From Petrosia ficiformis (taxonomy: Eukaryota > Porifera > Demospongiae > Haplosclerida > Petrosiidae), in the NCBI GenBank assembly GCA_947044365.1, contig OX345636.1, positions 19,880,548-19,944,547 on the forward strand: a stretch of 64,000 nucleotides of DNA, in the 5' to 3' direction. How positions within the stretch are numbered: the stretch's first letter is position 1; every line of letters starts with the position of its first letter. Shown one piece after another: positions 56,600 through 64,000 of this stretch. The translations under genes were made by a program, and so were the position numbers. The notes beneath the pieces are model-generated. The model was not told where the DNA came from. It ran no database searches and saw only the letters and a list, made by a program, of their open reading frames with translations.

Positions 56600-56895
56600 C
56601 TAGACGAATTCATTACTATCATAAGTAGTCTCTTCTTCCTCTGTTTCACTATCTGGAGAGTCTTTAAAGTCTTTCATAACATCATTATCTCCCTCAATAT
56701 ATTCTCTTTCATTAATTTGAAGCTTAGCAGCTGTTTGTCTGAGTTTAGTTTTCAATTCTTCATCTGCTTCGTCTTTGTGTTCAACAGCAAAGGGATCAAA
56801 CTGTGTTGTATCTGCAATGTCTTTTCTAATAGATTCAACAACAGTTGGGTCGAATAGAGAACCCTCAATTTTTTTCTCAGGATTTAAAACAACTT
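56600..56895 (-). CDS. Virus-like cluster ORF, acidic tail
   Basis: An open frame without its own ATG, in +1 relation to the preceding ORF and overlapping it by a few codons. It reads EKKIEGSLFDPTVVESIRKD and DTTQFDPFAVEHKDEADEEL, then LRQTAAKLQINEREYIEG, and ends with a strongly acidic tail (SETEEEETTYDSNEF). It may be the distal part of the 116-residue ORF before it, joined by a frameshift in the genome, or a separate small protein. No family recognised. Its stop lies only about 20 bases beyond the end of the recognisable polymerase fragment on the other strand. Confidence 0.45.
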
Positions 56896-57227
56896 ACATA
56901 AGTTTCTCTTAGGGGTAAATATGGAGTAAGTAGCTCCATTAAGTTCAAAGTTTCGGGGTTATCAGGAATTGAGACTCCATTTAAAACTCTTTGCCATGTT
57001 TTCATTCCGGTTTCATTCATCGGTGCATAAATGTGGGGGTGTGGGAAATAAGACAGACATGTGAAAAATAGGAATTGTTTTAGCTCGAAAAGTTTTTCAT
57101 CTCTGGGGCTTAACGGCATGTCGTTTTCTCTCTTTGATTTTTTTCTTTTGAGGTCTTGTTCATGTTCTTCGTCTAGGGATTCCCTCAAACGTTTTATTAC
57201 TTGTTTGAGGTTTCTCTCTTTCGCCAT
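56877..57227 (-). CDS. Virus-like cluster ORF, 116 aa
   Basis: Begins MAKERNLKQVIKRLRES, followed by a charged coiled-coil-like stretch (DEEHEQDLKRKKSKREN), then KLFELKQFLFFTCLSYFPHP, a hydrophobic aromatic part, and MKTWQRVLNGVSIPD. The ATG at 57227 overlaps the end of the preceding ORF by about 31 bases. I do not recognise it. Small proteins with a coiled coil plus hydrophobic part are frequent in structural clusters of small DNA viruses, but that is only analogy. Confidence 0.5.
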   Translation of the reverse strand: MAKERNLKQVIKRLRESLDEEHEQDLKRKKSKRENDMPLSPRDEKLFELKQFLFFTCLSYFPHPHIYAPMNETGMKTWQRVLNGVSIPDNPETLNLMELLTPYLPLRETYVSCFKS

Positions 57228-57466
57228 TCTATTTTATGAGGTAATTCTCCTTCTTGAACTTTTTTAAGTAGTAGAGGTAAGTAATATGGATTAGTAAATC
57301 CCGGATGTGTGTGATGGAATCTATCGAAAGAGTAGCACACCGGTGTACCCCCGTTGGACTGAATGCGCACACACCTCGGGTAATGTTTAATAACTAATTC
57401 GTATTCACCGCATCTGTATATTATGACTGGTACTTTAGTTTTACTATCTTTTTGTGAGCCAGCCAC
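57197..57466 (-). CDS. Virus-like cluster ORF, 89 aa
   Basis: Begins MAGSQKDSKTKVPVIIYRCG and continues YELVIKHYPRCVRIQSNGG, then CYSFDRFHHTHPGFTNPYYL and a basic end. It is rich in aromatic residues and beta-strand-like pattern. The start codon lies 23 bases inside the end of the 56-residue ORF upstream and the stop inside the next ORF, an arrangement common in viruses and almost unknown in animal nuclear genes. Function unknown. Confidence 0.55.
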   Translation of the reverse strand: MAGSQKDSKTKVPVIIYRCGEYELVIKHYPRCVRIQSNGGTPVCYSFDRFHHTHPGFTNPYYLPLLLKKVQEGELPHKIEWRKRETSNK

Positions 57467-57614
57467 CTTTCGGAGTGGTATATATTTTCCTTTTACCGAG
57501 ATACTTTAGCTTTCCCTTGGTTTTAGATTTTTTTCCTATTCTGGGAAAGAAACCACCTCTTGATGTCGTATATGTATGTATTTTCTTTCCATTATATAGA
57601 ACTTTGTAATTCAT
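57444..57614 (-). CDS. Small basic protein, 56 aa
   Basis: Starts MNYKVLYNGKKIHTYTTS, then a glycine-flanked aromatic turn (RGGFFPRIGKK) and a run of Lys (KSKTKGKLKYLGKRK), ending KGGWLTKR. About a third of residues are Lys or Arg. Such short Gly/Lys proteins recall DNA-condensing core proteins like adenovirus pX (mu) and the small basic proteins of adintoviruses; that link is inference from composition. It overlaps the next ORF. Confidence 0.55.
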   Translation of the reverse strand: MNYKVLYNGKKIHTYTTSRGGFFPRIGKKSKTKGKLKYLGKRKIYTTPKGGWLTKR

Positions 57615-57637
57615 TAAATGTCGAGGTTTTTGTTTTT

Positions 57638-57778
57638 TTATATGTGTATCAACGTTGATCTACCCGATCTTTTCATTAAACCAGGTAGTGGAAAAGGTCT
57701 CTTTCGTCTTTTGGTTTTTGGTTTTCTTTTACTGTAACCAAAGGGTCTACCAAAGGGTAGCTTGACTCTTCGCCTCAT
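57638..57778 (-). CDS. Small basic protein, 46 aa
   Basis: Starts MRRRVKLPFGRPFGYSKRK and continues KTKRRKRPFPLPGLMKRSG. Nearly half of the residues are Arg or Lys, with Pro, Gly and Phe between. It may condense DNA, as virion core peptides do. It lies 23 bases before the next ORF and 69 bases after the stop of the 210-residue ORF. Confidence 0.55.
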   Translation of the reverse strand: MRRRVKLPFGRPFGYSKRKPKTKRRKRPFPLPGLMKRSGRSTLIHI

Positions 57779-57846
57779 CAGTCTTGTGTATGTGTGTTTG
57801 TGTGTGTGTGTATGTGTGATTTAATAAGTAAAATTAAATCACGTTA

Positions 57847-58479
57847 TCATTCGTTATGAAATCCATCCCATCTCTCTCCTATAGATGCTAATTTTTCTTC
57901 GCGGTCTAACTCTAACTCTATAGCTTTCTTCAATTCGTTTTTAGCTCTTTTACCCCAATTGTGTCTAGTACTACCGCTACCGTGACCGCTACTTCCAATA
58001 TCATGTCCCTTTCTTATTTTTTCTCCATACAGATCTTTTATAGTACCGTAAGTTCTATACTCTGCATCGGCATCAATATATATAGCTCCCCTGGTTTTGT
58101 AAGAAACATCTTCCCAGTTATGTGGGTGTGACTTTTTGTGATTCCAAGCGAATTTTTGTTCAGCATAGTTTTGAGAAGGTGCGAACCAAATGTGAGAATA
58201 TATTTCATCTTTTCTACTTTCTCTATCGAAAGCTATAGCATGAGGTAATAGATGTTCCTTTTTTGAAGTAACTGGATGAGCAATTCCAGAAGTTACTTGA
58301 GCAATATCTCTCTGTAATGCTATACTTTTATTATAAGTAGTTGAAGTATGTCTTTTTATTTTTTTCACTTGCGATAATTCGTTCTGTTGTCTGTTTATTT
58401 TCCTTTTGAGTTTCAATATTCTTTTAGCAGAAGGTGTACTTAATTTTAGTTGTTGTTTACTTAATGTTTTCCCTTCCAT
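57847..58479 (-). CDS. Virus-like cluster ORF, 210 aa
   Basis: A 210-residue uninterrupted frame. The first 60 residues are basic and coiled-coil-like (KRILKLKRKINRQQNELSQV). The middle reads HPVTSKKEHLLPHAIAFDRE and YSHIWFAPSQNYAEQKFAWN. Then come GAIYIDADAEYRTYGTIKDL, a Gly/Ser/His stretch (GSSGHGSGSTRHNWGKRAK) and a charged helix at the end (KAIELELDREEKLASIGERW). No catalytic motif I can name. First gene of the minus cluster, 59 bases from the divergent plus-strand ORF at 58538. It may be structural, but this is inference. Confidence 0.55.
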   Translation of the reverse strand: MEGKTLSKQQLKLSTPSAKRILKLKRKINRQQNELSQVKKIKRHTSTTYNKSIALQRDIAQVTSGIAHPVTSKKEHLLPHAIAFDRESRKDEIYSHIWFAPSQNYAEQKFAWNHKKSHPHNWEDVSYKTRGAIYIDADAEYRTYGTIKDLYGEKIRKGHDIGSSGHGSGSTRHNWGKRAKNELKKAIELELDREEKLASIGERWDGFHNE

Positions 58480-58537
58480 TTCAGAGGACGAAATTGAAAC
58501 AACGACGTTGAACGAGACAGTAAATATTCACGACAGG
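58480..58537. promoter_or_regulatory. Short divergent intergenic region
   Basis: Only 58 bases separate the start of the minus-strand cluster from the first suitable ATG of the plus-strand ORF. If both are transcribed, promoters must overlap this space or lie within the genes. An in-frame upstream ATG for the plus ORF exists at 58406, and an acceptor-like ccatttcag stands at 58477-58485. No clear TATA motif. Confidence 0.3.
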
Positions 58538-58939
58538 ATGGCAGAACAATCTTACAGCACTAATAGACAGGGGCAGTTACTGTACGAATTAAAGACTGTA
58601 GATACGACCACAGTAGATGTGCAAGAGGATATTAATGAAGGACCAGGAATGGCTGTGGTAAATTATAGAAAAACAGTACATACTGGTTTCCTACCTTCGT
58701 GTTATGACGTTTACAGTTGGGTTAATTATATGTTCGATGTTCGAATCCTAAAGAGAGAACACGGTAAGAGAAATCCTTACGTAGAGATAATAAATTATAA
58801 CGACAAACTTCAATTGCTAATAAAACCATTAAATGTGTCACTGATGTTTACTCGCAATACGGTGAAGATAGTCACAGAAGATAATCACTTAAAACAATCA
58901 CTTAAAACAATGCTGGACTTTCGTTTAGAGAGAGTATAG
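58538..58939 (+). CDS. Virus-like region ORF, 133 aa
   Basis: I choose the ATG at 58538 (MAEQSYSTNRQGQLLYELK) because sequence upstream overlaps the opposite gene; the open frame itself goes back to 58406. It continues TVDVQEDINEGPGMAVVNYR, then GFLPSCYDVYSWVNYMFDVR, YVEIINYNDKLQLLIKPL and a charged end. The alternation of hydrophobic and polar residues suggests beta structure. I do not recognise it. It ends at 58939, about 200 bases before the convergent 363-residue ORF. Confidence 0.5.
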   Translation: MAEQSYSTNRQGQLLYELKTVDTTTVDVQEDINEGPGMAVVNYRKTVHTGFLPSCYDVYSWVNYMFDVRILKREHGKRNPYVEIINYNDKLQLLIKPLNVSLMFTRNTVKIVTEDNHLKQSLKTMLDFRLERV

Positions 58940-59059
58940 AGGATCAACGCTGAGGGGGGAAATCTGACTCAGCAAAAAATGGTACAGGATGTGTGTGTTA
59001 GATGTGGTTAATGTAGGTGTGATGTTAAACCCATTGCTTATTTACCCCAATGTTAACAT

Positions 59060-59108
59060 TTAAAATTTAAATTGAAATTGAAATTGAAATTGTAATTGAA
59101 ATTGAAAA
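59060..59108. repeat. (gaaatt)n microsatellite
   Basis: Six to seven copies of aattga with one interruption, in the space between the two convergent ORFs. Confidence 0.85.
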
Positions 59109-59143
59109 AAGAAAACTACAAGTTAAAGTAAATCAGTTAGTGT

Positions 59144-60235
59144 TCAATTAATTACAATAGGAATTATTTCCGGCACAACATCCTGTGGGATTGATTGATT
59201 AGGCTCAATCAATTTGGTTTCATACAAATTTTTAGGTATGAAATATGGCAGGATGTTTTCGTCACGTTGCCAAGGGATACTCATTTCACATTCACTAGGG
59301 TTGTGGTTGTGAACGGAAGCGTCTTTCTTCCAGGCAACTGCTCGGTTAGGATGTTTGAAGTTTTCTTCCCAGACTTGTGGGAAGAAGTAATTAACATTAA
59401 GTAAACTTTCCAGACATTGAAGTCTACGTAGGCCTGTCTTTTCCCATTCAGGAAGCTCAGACAAATCATCGTCATCCATTTCGTCATAAGTTCCGGTAGC
59501 CCACCTAAGTGCTGGCCACACATTTCCGGGAGACATGTGGTCACGACAACTATACAGATAGTATAACACACATATTTCAAAATTGAGCTTACGGAAATTC
59601 CTGAGGTTTTCCCAGTAGTGAAGTCTGACAGCTTCCTCTTCCACACCACGAACTTGTATTTCCTCTTCAAGGAAAAGTTCCATGTACGATCGGATGTGGT
59701 CTATTTCTTCTTCCGATTGGGCATTGTGTCGAATTCCGTGAAGTTCTTCAAACATGACACATTCTTCGTCAGTGGGCGTTTGTTTGTTTGCGGTCAATAG
59801 AGTCAAACAATCAGTGTCAAGCTTCCCCCGGAAGTTGCAGTCAAACTTATCCATCATGATGACGTAGAGATAAGACCTCATGCTGATGTTGTCAAACTGT
59901 TGCCACGGAACTGAACTATTCGTTTCAATTGTTTCCTCCAGGGTTTTAGTTTCCACCCACGTGTTGTCACGAAGAGTCCATCTTCCTCTGGTGGTTGGAG
60001 ATTCGAATTCTGGTTTCCTTAAGGAAATGATTCCATCCTGTTGTGCTTTTATTCTTAAACCGCAGACAGCATGTTCCAAAGAATTGATGTCCAGATTGCG
60101 GTTTCCGGAATCAACTTCCGTAAACATCTTGAAAGGGTCGATACAGTAACTTTCAATTTGACAGTGGGGGCGACCAGGAAGTAGAGTAACCGGATATTCT
60201 TGGTCTATCTTGCTGACGTTTTGTGGTGTTGACAT
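59144..60235 (-). CDS. Orphan 363-aa ORF, intact
   Basis: Uninterrupted and less AT-rich than its surroundings. It begins MSTPQNVSKIDQEYPVTLLP and holds EHAVCGLRIKAQQDGIISLR, then a Thr/Trp-rich stretch (RGRWTLRDNTWVETKTLEE), SMRSYLYVIMMDKFDCNFRG, a helical acidic centre (HIRSYMELFLEEEIQVRGVE), CVLYYLYSCRDHMSPG, WATGTYDEMDDDDLSELPEW and a C-terminus with FPQVWEENFKHPN. There is no signal peptide or membrane span. I recognise no domain. Length, intactness and neighbourhood suggest a gene of the virus-like element; a single-exon host gene is the alternative. Confidence 0.6.
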   Translation of the reverse strand: MSTPQNVSKIDQEYPVTLLPGRPHCQIESYCIDPFKMFTEVDSGNRNLDINSLEHAVCGLRIKAQQDGIISLRKPEFESPTTRGRWTLRDNTWVETKTLEETIETNSSVPWQQFDNISMRSYLYVIMMDKFDCNFRGKLDTDCLTLLTANKQTPTDEECVMFEELHGIRHNAQSEEEIDHIRSYMELFLEEEIQVRGVEEEAVRLHYWENLRNFRKLNFEICVLYYLYSCRDHMSPGNVWPALRWATGTYDEMDDDDLSELPEWEKTGLRRLQCLESLLNVNYFFPQVWEENFKHPNRAVAWKKDASVHNHNPSECEMSIPWQRDENILPYFIPKNLYETKLIEPNQSIPQDVVPEIIPIVIN

Positions 60236-60860
60236 CTTCAGGTTGAGACTGTCGTGTTGATGTTGCAGGATGTGGATATCCGATATGGGGAATAGCGGAA
60301 GTGATTGTTAGAGAGAATAATGCAGAAATGGCCAGTGAAACACATTCCAGAAATCTTACCCTAATTGATTATTCATATTGTGATGATCACTTAATATACC
60401 CATAATTACTATACAATAGTATAGTATAGTTAAATAGTGGGAGGGGCTAGATGTGTGAGAGTTTTAGAACAAGACTCTAACTAACTTGTAAGTCATTAAG
60501 TTAGTAAATAAATTTTATTTAAACCCAGTCCTAACACAGACATTAAAGGAATAGACAATGTGTATGAATTATATGTTTGTAAATGCAGACATATGTATTT
60601 TTGTTAGTGAGATAATCAAGGCAATGTGGGTATGAATAAATACTAGATTATATCAGAGAGTACGGTAGTACTGTCTATGTAGGGATGGCACTGAAAAAAA
60701 AGGGCCGCCCATACATTTCAATTGCAAGTGATGAGCTGAGATGTAGTAATATATACATATACGTTTTAGTACAAACACACATCTGGTGTTTTTATGACTA
60801 CCAACACCCTCTAGATGACCAAAGATTGTCTTTAAGGTAGAGAACCGGCGAAACTGGCAT

Positions 60861-60904
<44 letters not shown>

Positions 60905-61345
60905 AACTTATTATTATTATTATTTTCCAGACAAATCATTTTTTTGTTTGTTGAACTATCACAATGATTCTAGTACTGTTCCAGTCGCATTCATAGTAAA
61001 ATTCTGATCTACAAGTATTGAGACGATAGCTTCAGATACTATTAACAACGGTAAAGATTTGATCTCGAATTGGACGCCATGTTTATAAGTGTATTTATTA
61101 ATTTAGCCACAGGGAATTGATTGCACATGCACATTTGTGTCCTCAGTCCTACATCTTCTTCCTTCATTTTCTTCATTTTTATTATTATTCTTGTTTCATA
61201 TATACAATTACAAGTAGTTGAAACAGTAGACAGATGCATTATTATTGTACATGGATTAATTTACCAGCTTGTAGTGAAAAGCATACCCTCATGAATAACT
61301 AATAAGCTAAAAATTGCAGTACACTTTGTATGCCTATTTCCTTTT
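60236..61345. other. No gene; microsatellite
   Basis: Contains a (atc)n microsatellite at 60861-60903 followed by (tta)n, and ctatacaatagtatag near 60410, a short inverted repeat. No supported gene. Confidence 0.5.
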
Positions 61346-61965
61346 GTAAGCCCCTCTCCCCCTACCAAACAATAACTTTCTGTCTATACATAGAACCAAT
61401 CATAGGAAGGGAGAAATGAAGATAGTAATATTAAACATATTGTTAAGGAACTTCATAAGACAATTACATAAATAATGAAGACGATAATGAAATATTCCTT
61501 GTCAGTATAACCACAATCAAATTACCACAAATAACATTTCATAATAATATCTAGTATATACCATTATAAACCATGATATTTTAACATAGGATAACACTTA
61601 CCAAGTCATATTCATTTCTCCAATTTATGTCCGTTTTATCATCTTTAAGAGAGATTCCACTTGATTTTCATTTTCATTCTGAATTGCATAATATATTCTC
61701 ATATTCTGCTGTATAGAGAGTGAAGTATTAATTCACTATCCTCATATACATGTTTTCAACTGTTTCCTAATGAAGAGATAAAAGCTGTCAATAATTCGGC
61801 AACAATAAATTTTAATAAAATGAATCTAATGAGAACCACAAGTCAGAACCACAAGTCAATTGTGAAACCACCTGTAAAGAGAAAGAAACTAGCTACTAGA
61901 TTAGAGAGAAGCTTAGAAGCTGTTGTTGGGAAATTTATGGATGGTCAGAAAGAAATGATGAATTA
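61346..61965. repeat. Repeated block, copy B
   Basis: Matches 52147-52965 of copy A with small deletions, from taagcccctctcccc to gatggtcagaaagaaat. It keeps the plus-strand piece LATRLERSLEAVVGKFMDGQ and the minus-strand exon end with donor gtaagtg. It starts exactly where the (ttctgg)n microsatellite ends in copies A and C. From 61966 to 63080 I see no supported gene. Confidence 0.8.
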
Positions 61966-63080
61966 AAATTATCATGATGTAATTTTATGAATCAAAATTT
62001 AATATTGCTAATCTTTTAAACAGTTATTATAATATCCACTTACATTATTTTAGTAATAAAATATACACCAGTAATGTAATAAGGGATCTTAGTGATTTCT
62101 AATGACAATGTTTCACAGTGTCTTTAAGGTGAAGTTATTAGCTGCTGTATTCTCCTTTGGAAGCTTCACTGGTCTGGATGTGAAGTTATACTTACAAGGT
62201 ATCTCTCATCTCTCTTACCAATTACTTGCCCTGTAATTTCACCACTATGCTTTATGAAGTAGTGACAGATGTTTGACACTTGTTGTGGCATGTGACCCAC
62301 AGTTTGGTTGTCATACTTGAACAGAAAACAGCATATCTATTGTGCTCATTGAAGTCCTCAACTTCTAATTCAAATGTCTCTCCAATCTCTGGATTCCATT
62401 CTCTCTTGTAAACTTGGTAGCCTCTTATCACACACTCAACTTGAATGCATGTGCAGGCCGTCTAGGAAAATTATTATGATAATTATCCCACACTCCCCTA
62501 ATTTTATCTGTTATCATGATTTCGCCTTTGAAATTGTTTGACGGTAATTAATTTAGCCGAATGTTTAGAGAATTTACTGCTTATGTTGTATTTACAAATT
62601 TATATGTACAGAAGATTCTCTTACCAAATTAATTTACTGGGATAGTGTTGATTATGAGATTTATAACAAAGTATTATTGTTTAATTACAATGTGTCTAAC
62701 CTGCTAGTACTGGTATCAAAAACTTCCATGCTAAAAATGAAATATATAAAAAGTTAGACACAGTTTACTATTTGTCAAGTTATAGATATAGCTATACCTT
62801 TTTCTTCAGAGATATTCTAATGATGGTGTTATTACTACCCTACCCCTATCCCAATCACAATCATTTTAACCACTTAAATCATCCTCCTACACAGGGTAGT
62901 TTTAGACGGATGACGGAATCTCTACCTCTGAAAGTGGTGAAGTTGCTATTTCAGCATTCTCTTCCAAAATGGTTGGTTCATCTCTGTCCGCATTGAGTAT
63001 TATATATAGACAAATCAAAACCTTAAGGTTACACAAGCATATTTTGCAATTTTGGCACACAGCTTCCCAGAGTAGTGATG

Positions 63081-63245
63081 TTACTGGCCCCTTTTACGCT
63101 TCCGTTCTGTAGATTCATCTAACGCCTCAACCACTTTACTGTTTGCTGTGTCAGTAGTAGCATCTCCTTGTGGCAAAAAGGATAGAACTGAAGTACTGTT
63201 AGCAGTACTAGATTTCGAGGTGTCTAACCATCGGTAGATAGACAT
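63081..63245 (-). CDS. 54-aa N-terminal-module-like ORF
   Basis: Begins MSIYRWLDTSKSSTANS and continues SFLPQGDATTDTANSKVVEA, ending TERKRKRGQ. It resembles in layout the start of the pogo-like protein at 49.8 kb (M-x-x-Y-x-x-F/L ... then a basic RGP-type segment), which is followed there by a helix-turn-helix. Here a stop follows the basic end, so it may be an exon or a truncated copy. Tentative. Confidence 0.25.
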   Translation of the reverse strand: MSIYRWLDTSKSSTANSTSVLSFLPQGDATTDTANSKVVEALDESTERKRKRGQ

Positions 63246-63327
63246 TTTTATAAGGCACATGTTAGTTGTGCATGCGCAAAATAATTAGTTTAATGTCTAT
63301 TAAAGTTACAGTATATAAATATTATAT

Positions 63328-63440
63328 CGAAGTTATACAGGATTAACCATCCCAAAGGAGTTTATAAACTGATGAAGTGACTTTCCCACAAAAGTCCCAG
63401 ATTGATTGGCATCTTGATTGGCATCTTGATTGCCAGGTCA

Positions 63441-63473
<33 letters not shown>

Positions 63474-63586
63474 CTGTAAGCCCCTCTCCCTACCAAACAA
63501 TAACTTCCTATCTATACATAGAACCAATCATAGGAAGGGAGAAATGAAGACAGCAATATTGTTAAGGAACTTCATAAGACAATGAA
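63328..63586. repeat. Repeated block, copy C
   Basis: Matches 51972-52243 of copy A: gttatacaggattaaccatcc, then the (ttctgg)n microsatellite (63441-63473), then taagcccctctccc and gaaccaatcata. It contains a small extra duplication (gattggcatctt twice). Confidence 0.82.
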
Positions 63587-63730
63587 AACTAACACCAAAG
63601 CGTGGAATGTGGTAAATAGCAATCACTAAATCTGATTGGTCACGACCAAAATCAGTTGTAGCCAACGACCTTTCAACGAGAGTCACCAGACCGTTTCCTC
63701 GAGACTAAGTCAACTTCTCTTGACAACAAC

Positions 63731-64000
63731 TCAACTGTGAAAACATAAACATAAATATAGTATGTACTAGCTAATTTACACCAATTGTCAATCACGATTT
63801 GTCAGCTATATATATATATATATTAACATAATATTAATAATTCTAGTATGATACGTAGGCCAATTTACACCAATTATGACTTACTTCAAATCACAGTGCA
63901 CCTGTTTTGACAACAAATCAACTGTGAAAACATAAACATAAATATAGTATGTACTACCTAATTTACACCAATTGTCAATCACGATTTGTCAGCTATATAT
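63731..64000. repeat. Direct repeat, 187-bp period
   Basis: The segment tcaactgtgaaaacataaac, through acctaatttacaccaattg to the tata run, occurs at 63731 and again at 63918. It runs to the window edge, so the array may continue. Confidence 0.85.

Noticed and set aside
56581..56857. Distal third of the polymerase frame as real protein
   Set aside because: The composition changes to Phe/Ile/Ser-rich and it is the exact antisense of the acidic ORF of the minus cluster.
56877..56895. Programmed -1 frameshift at a T-TTT-AAA site in the 116-aa ORF
   Set aside because: The following open frame is in +1, not -1, so the site would not lead into it. A mutation or separate gene is simpler.
60653..60904. 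Minus-strand ORF beginning with 14 Met
   Set aside because: It is a translation of the (atc)n microsatellite plus downstream non-coding bases.
51968..61965. Copies A and B as LTRs of one large element
   Set aside because: They lack TG..CA ends, differ in extent, a third copy lies at 63 kb, and part of each looks like a spliced gene.
1..64000. CRISPR arrays, rRNA genes, bacterial operons
   Set aside because: No regularly spaced short repeats with unique spacers, no rRNA cores and no bacterial gene layout were seen.

Overview
This is eukaryotic, AT-rich DNA from an animal. Introns are short with GT..AG ends, most recognisable coding sequence is transposon-derived, and the mix of families (hAT/ZBED, piggyBac, IS630/Tc1-like, pogo-like, Helitron, Ty3/gypsy, Penelope, non-LTR-type reverse transcriptases, tyrosine recombinase, DUF6589-like and DDE-like multi-exon families) is what I associate with demosponges such as Amphimedon or with cnidarians. 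The species is inference. I see no rRNA, tRNA, CRISPR or bacterial operon, and no clear single-copy host gene.

Layout. 0-5 kb: a piggyBac transposase remnant split by a complete, apparently intact hAT element with terminal inverted repeats and an exact 8-bp target duplication. 5.2-7.5 kb: a Ty3/gypsy element with two LTRs that has lost its reverse transcriptase. 7.9-8.6 kb: a MITE. 9.1 kb: a hAT fragment. 10.4-13.0 kb: a two-gene IS630-like transposon bounded by TA, with another MITE nested inside. 13.5-16 kb: a minisatellite and non-LTR reverse transcriptase fragments. 17-18.3 kb: a YSP-type helix fragment, a HIRAN-like ORF and a hAT fragment. 20-23.8 kb: Helitron N-terminal and helicase pieces. 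28-30.4 kb: a reverse transcriptase of an invertebrate family. 31-32.4 kb: an internally deleted hAT and a Penelope-like remnant. 32.6-34 kb: a multi-exon transposon-like gene. 35.4-36.8 kb: a ZMYM1-type hAT remnant. 36.9-38.6 and 38.6-42.9 kb: two convergent multi-exon families that meet at a sharp junction. 43-44.8 and 46.4-48 kb: two more hAT remnants. 48.5-50 kb: a pogo-like transposase. 50.4 kb: a tyrosine recombinase C-terminus. 51.1-53 kb: a perfect-looking palindrome and a repeated block.

The least ordinary part is 54.7-60.3 kb. It holds a fragment of a B-family DNA polymerase with the YTDTDS motif, followed at once by a tightly packed minus-strand cluster of six small ORFs that overlap or nearly abut, two of them very basic. 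Beyond these are a divergent plus-strand ORF and an uninterrupted 363-residue orphan ORF. This compact architecture differs from everything else here and suggests an integrated polinton/adintovirus-like or related virus-like element. Related direct-repeat blocks lie on either side (52 kb and 61 kb), with a third at 63 kb.

Nearly all transposon genes are broken by stops, frameshifts, deletions or loss of catalytic residues. The exceptions are the hAT at 1.3-3.6 kb and the ORFs of the virus-like cluster, which makes these the two youngest or best preserved units.
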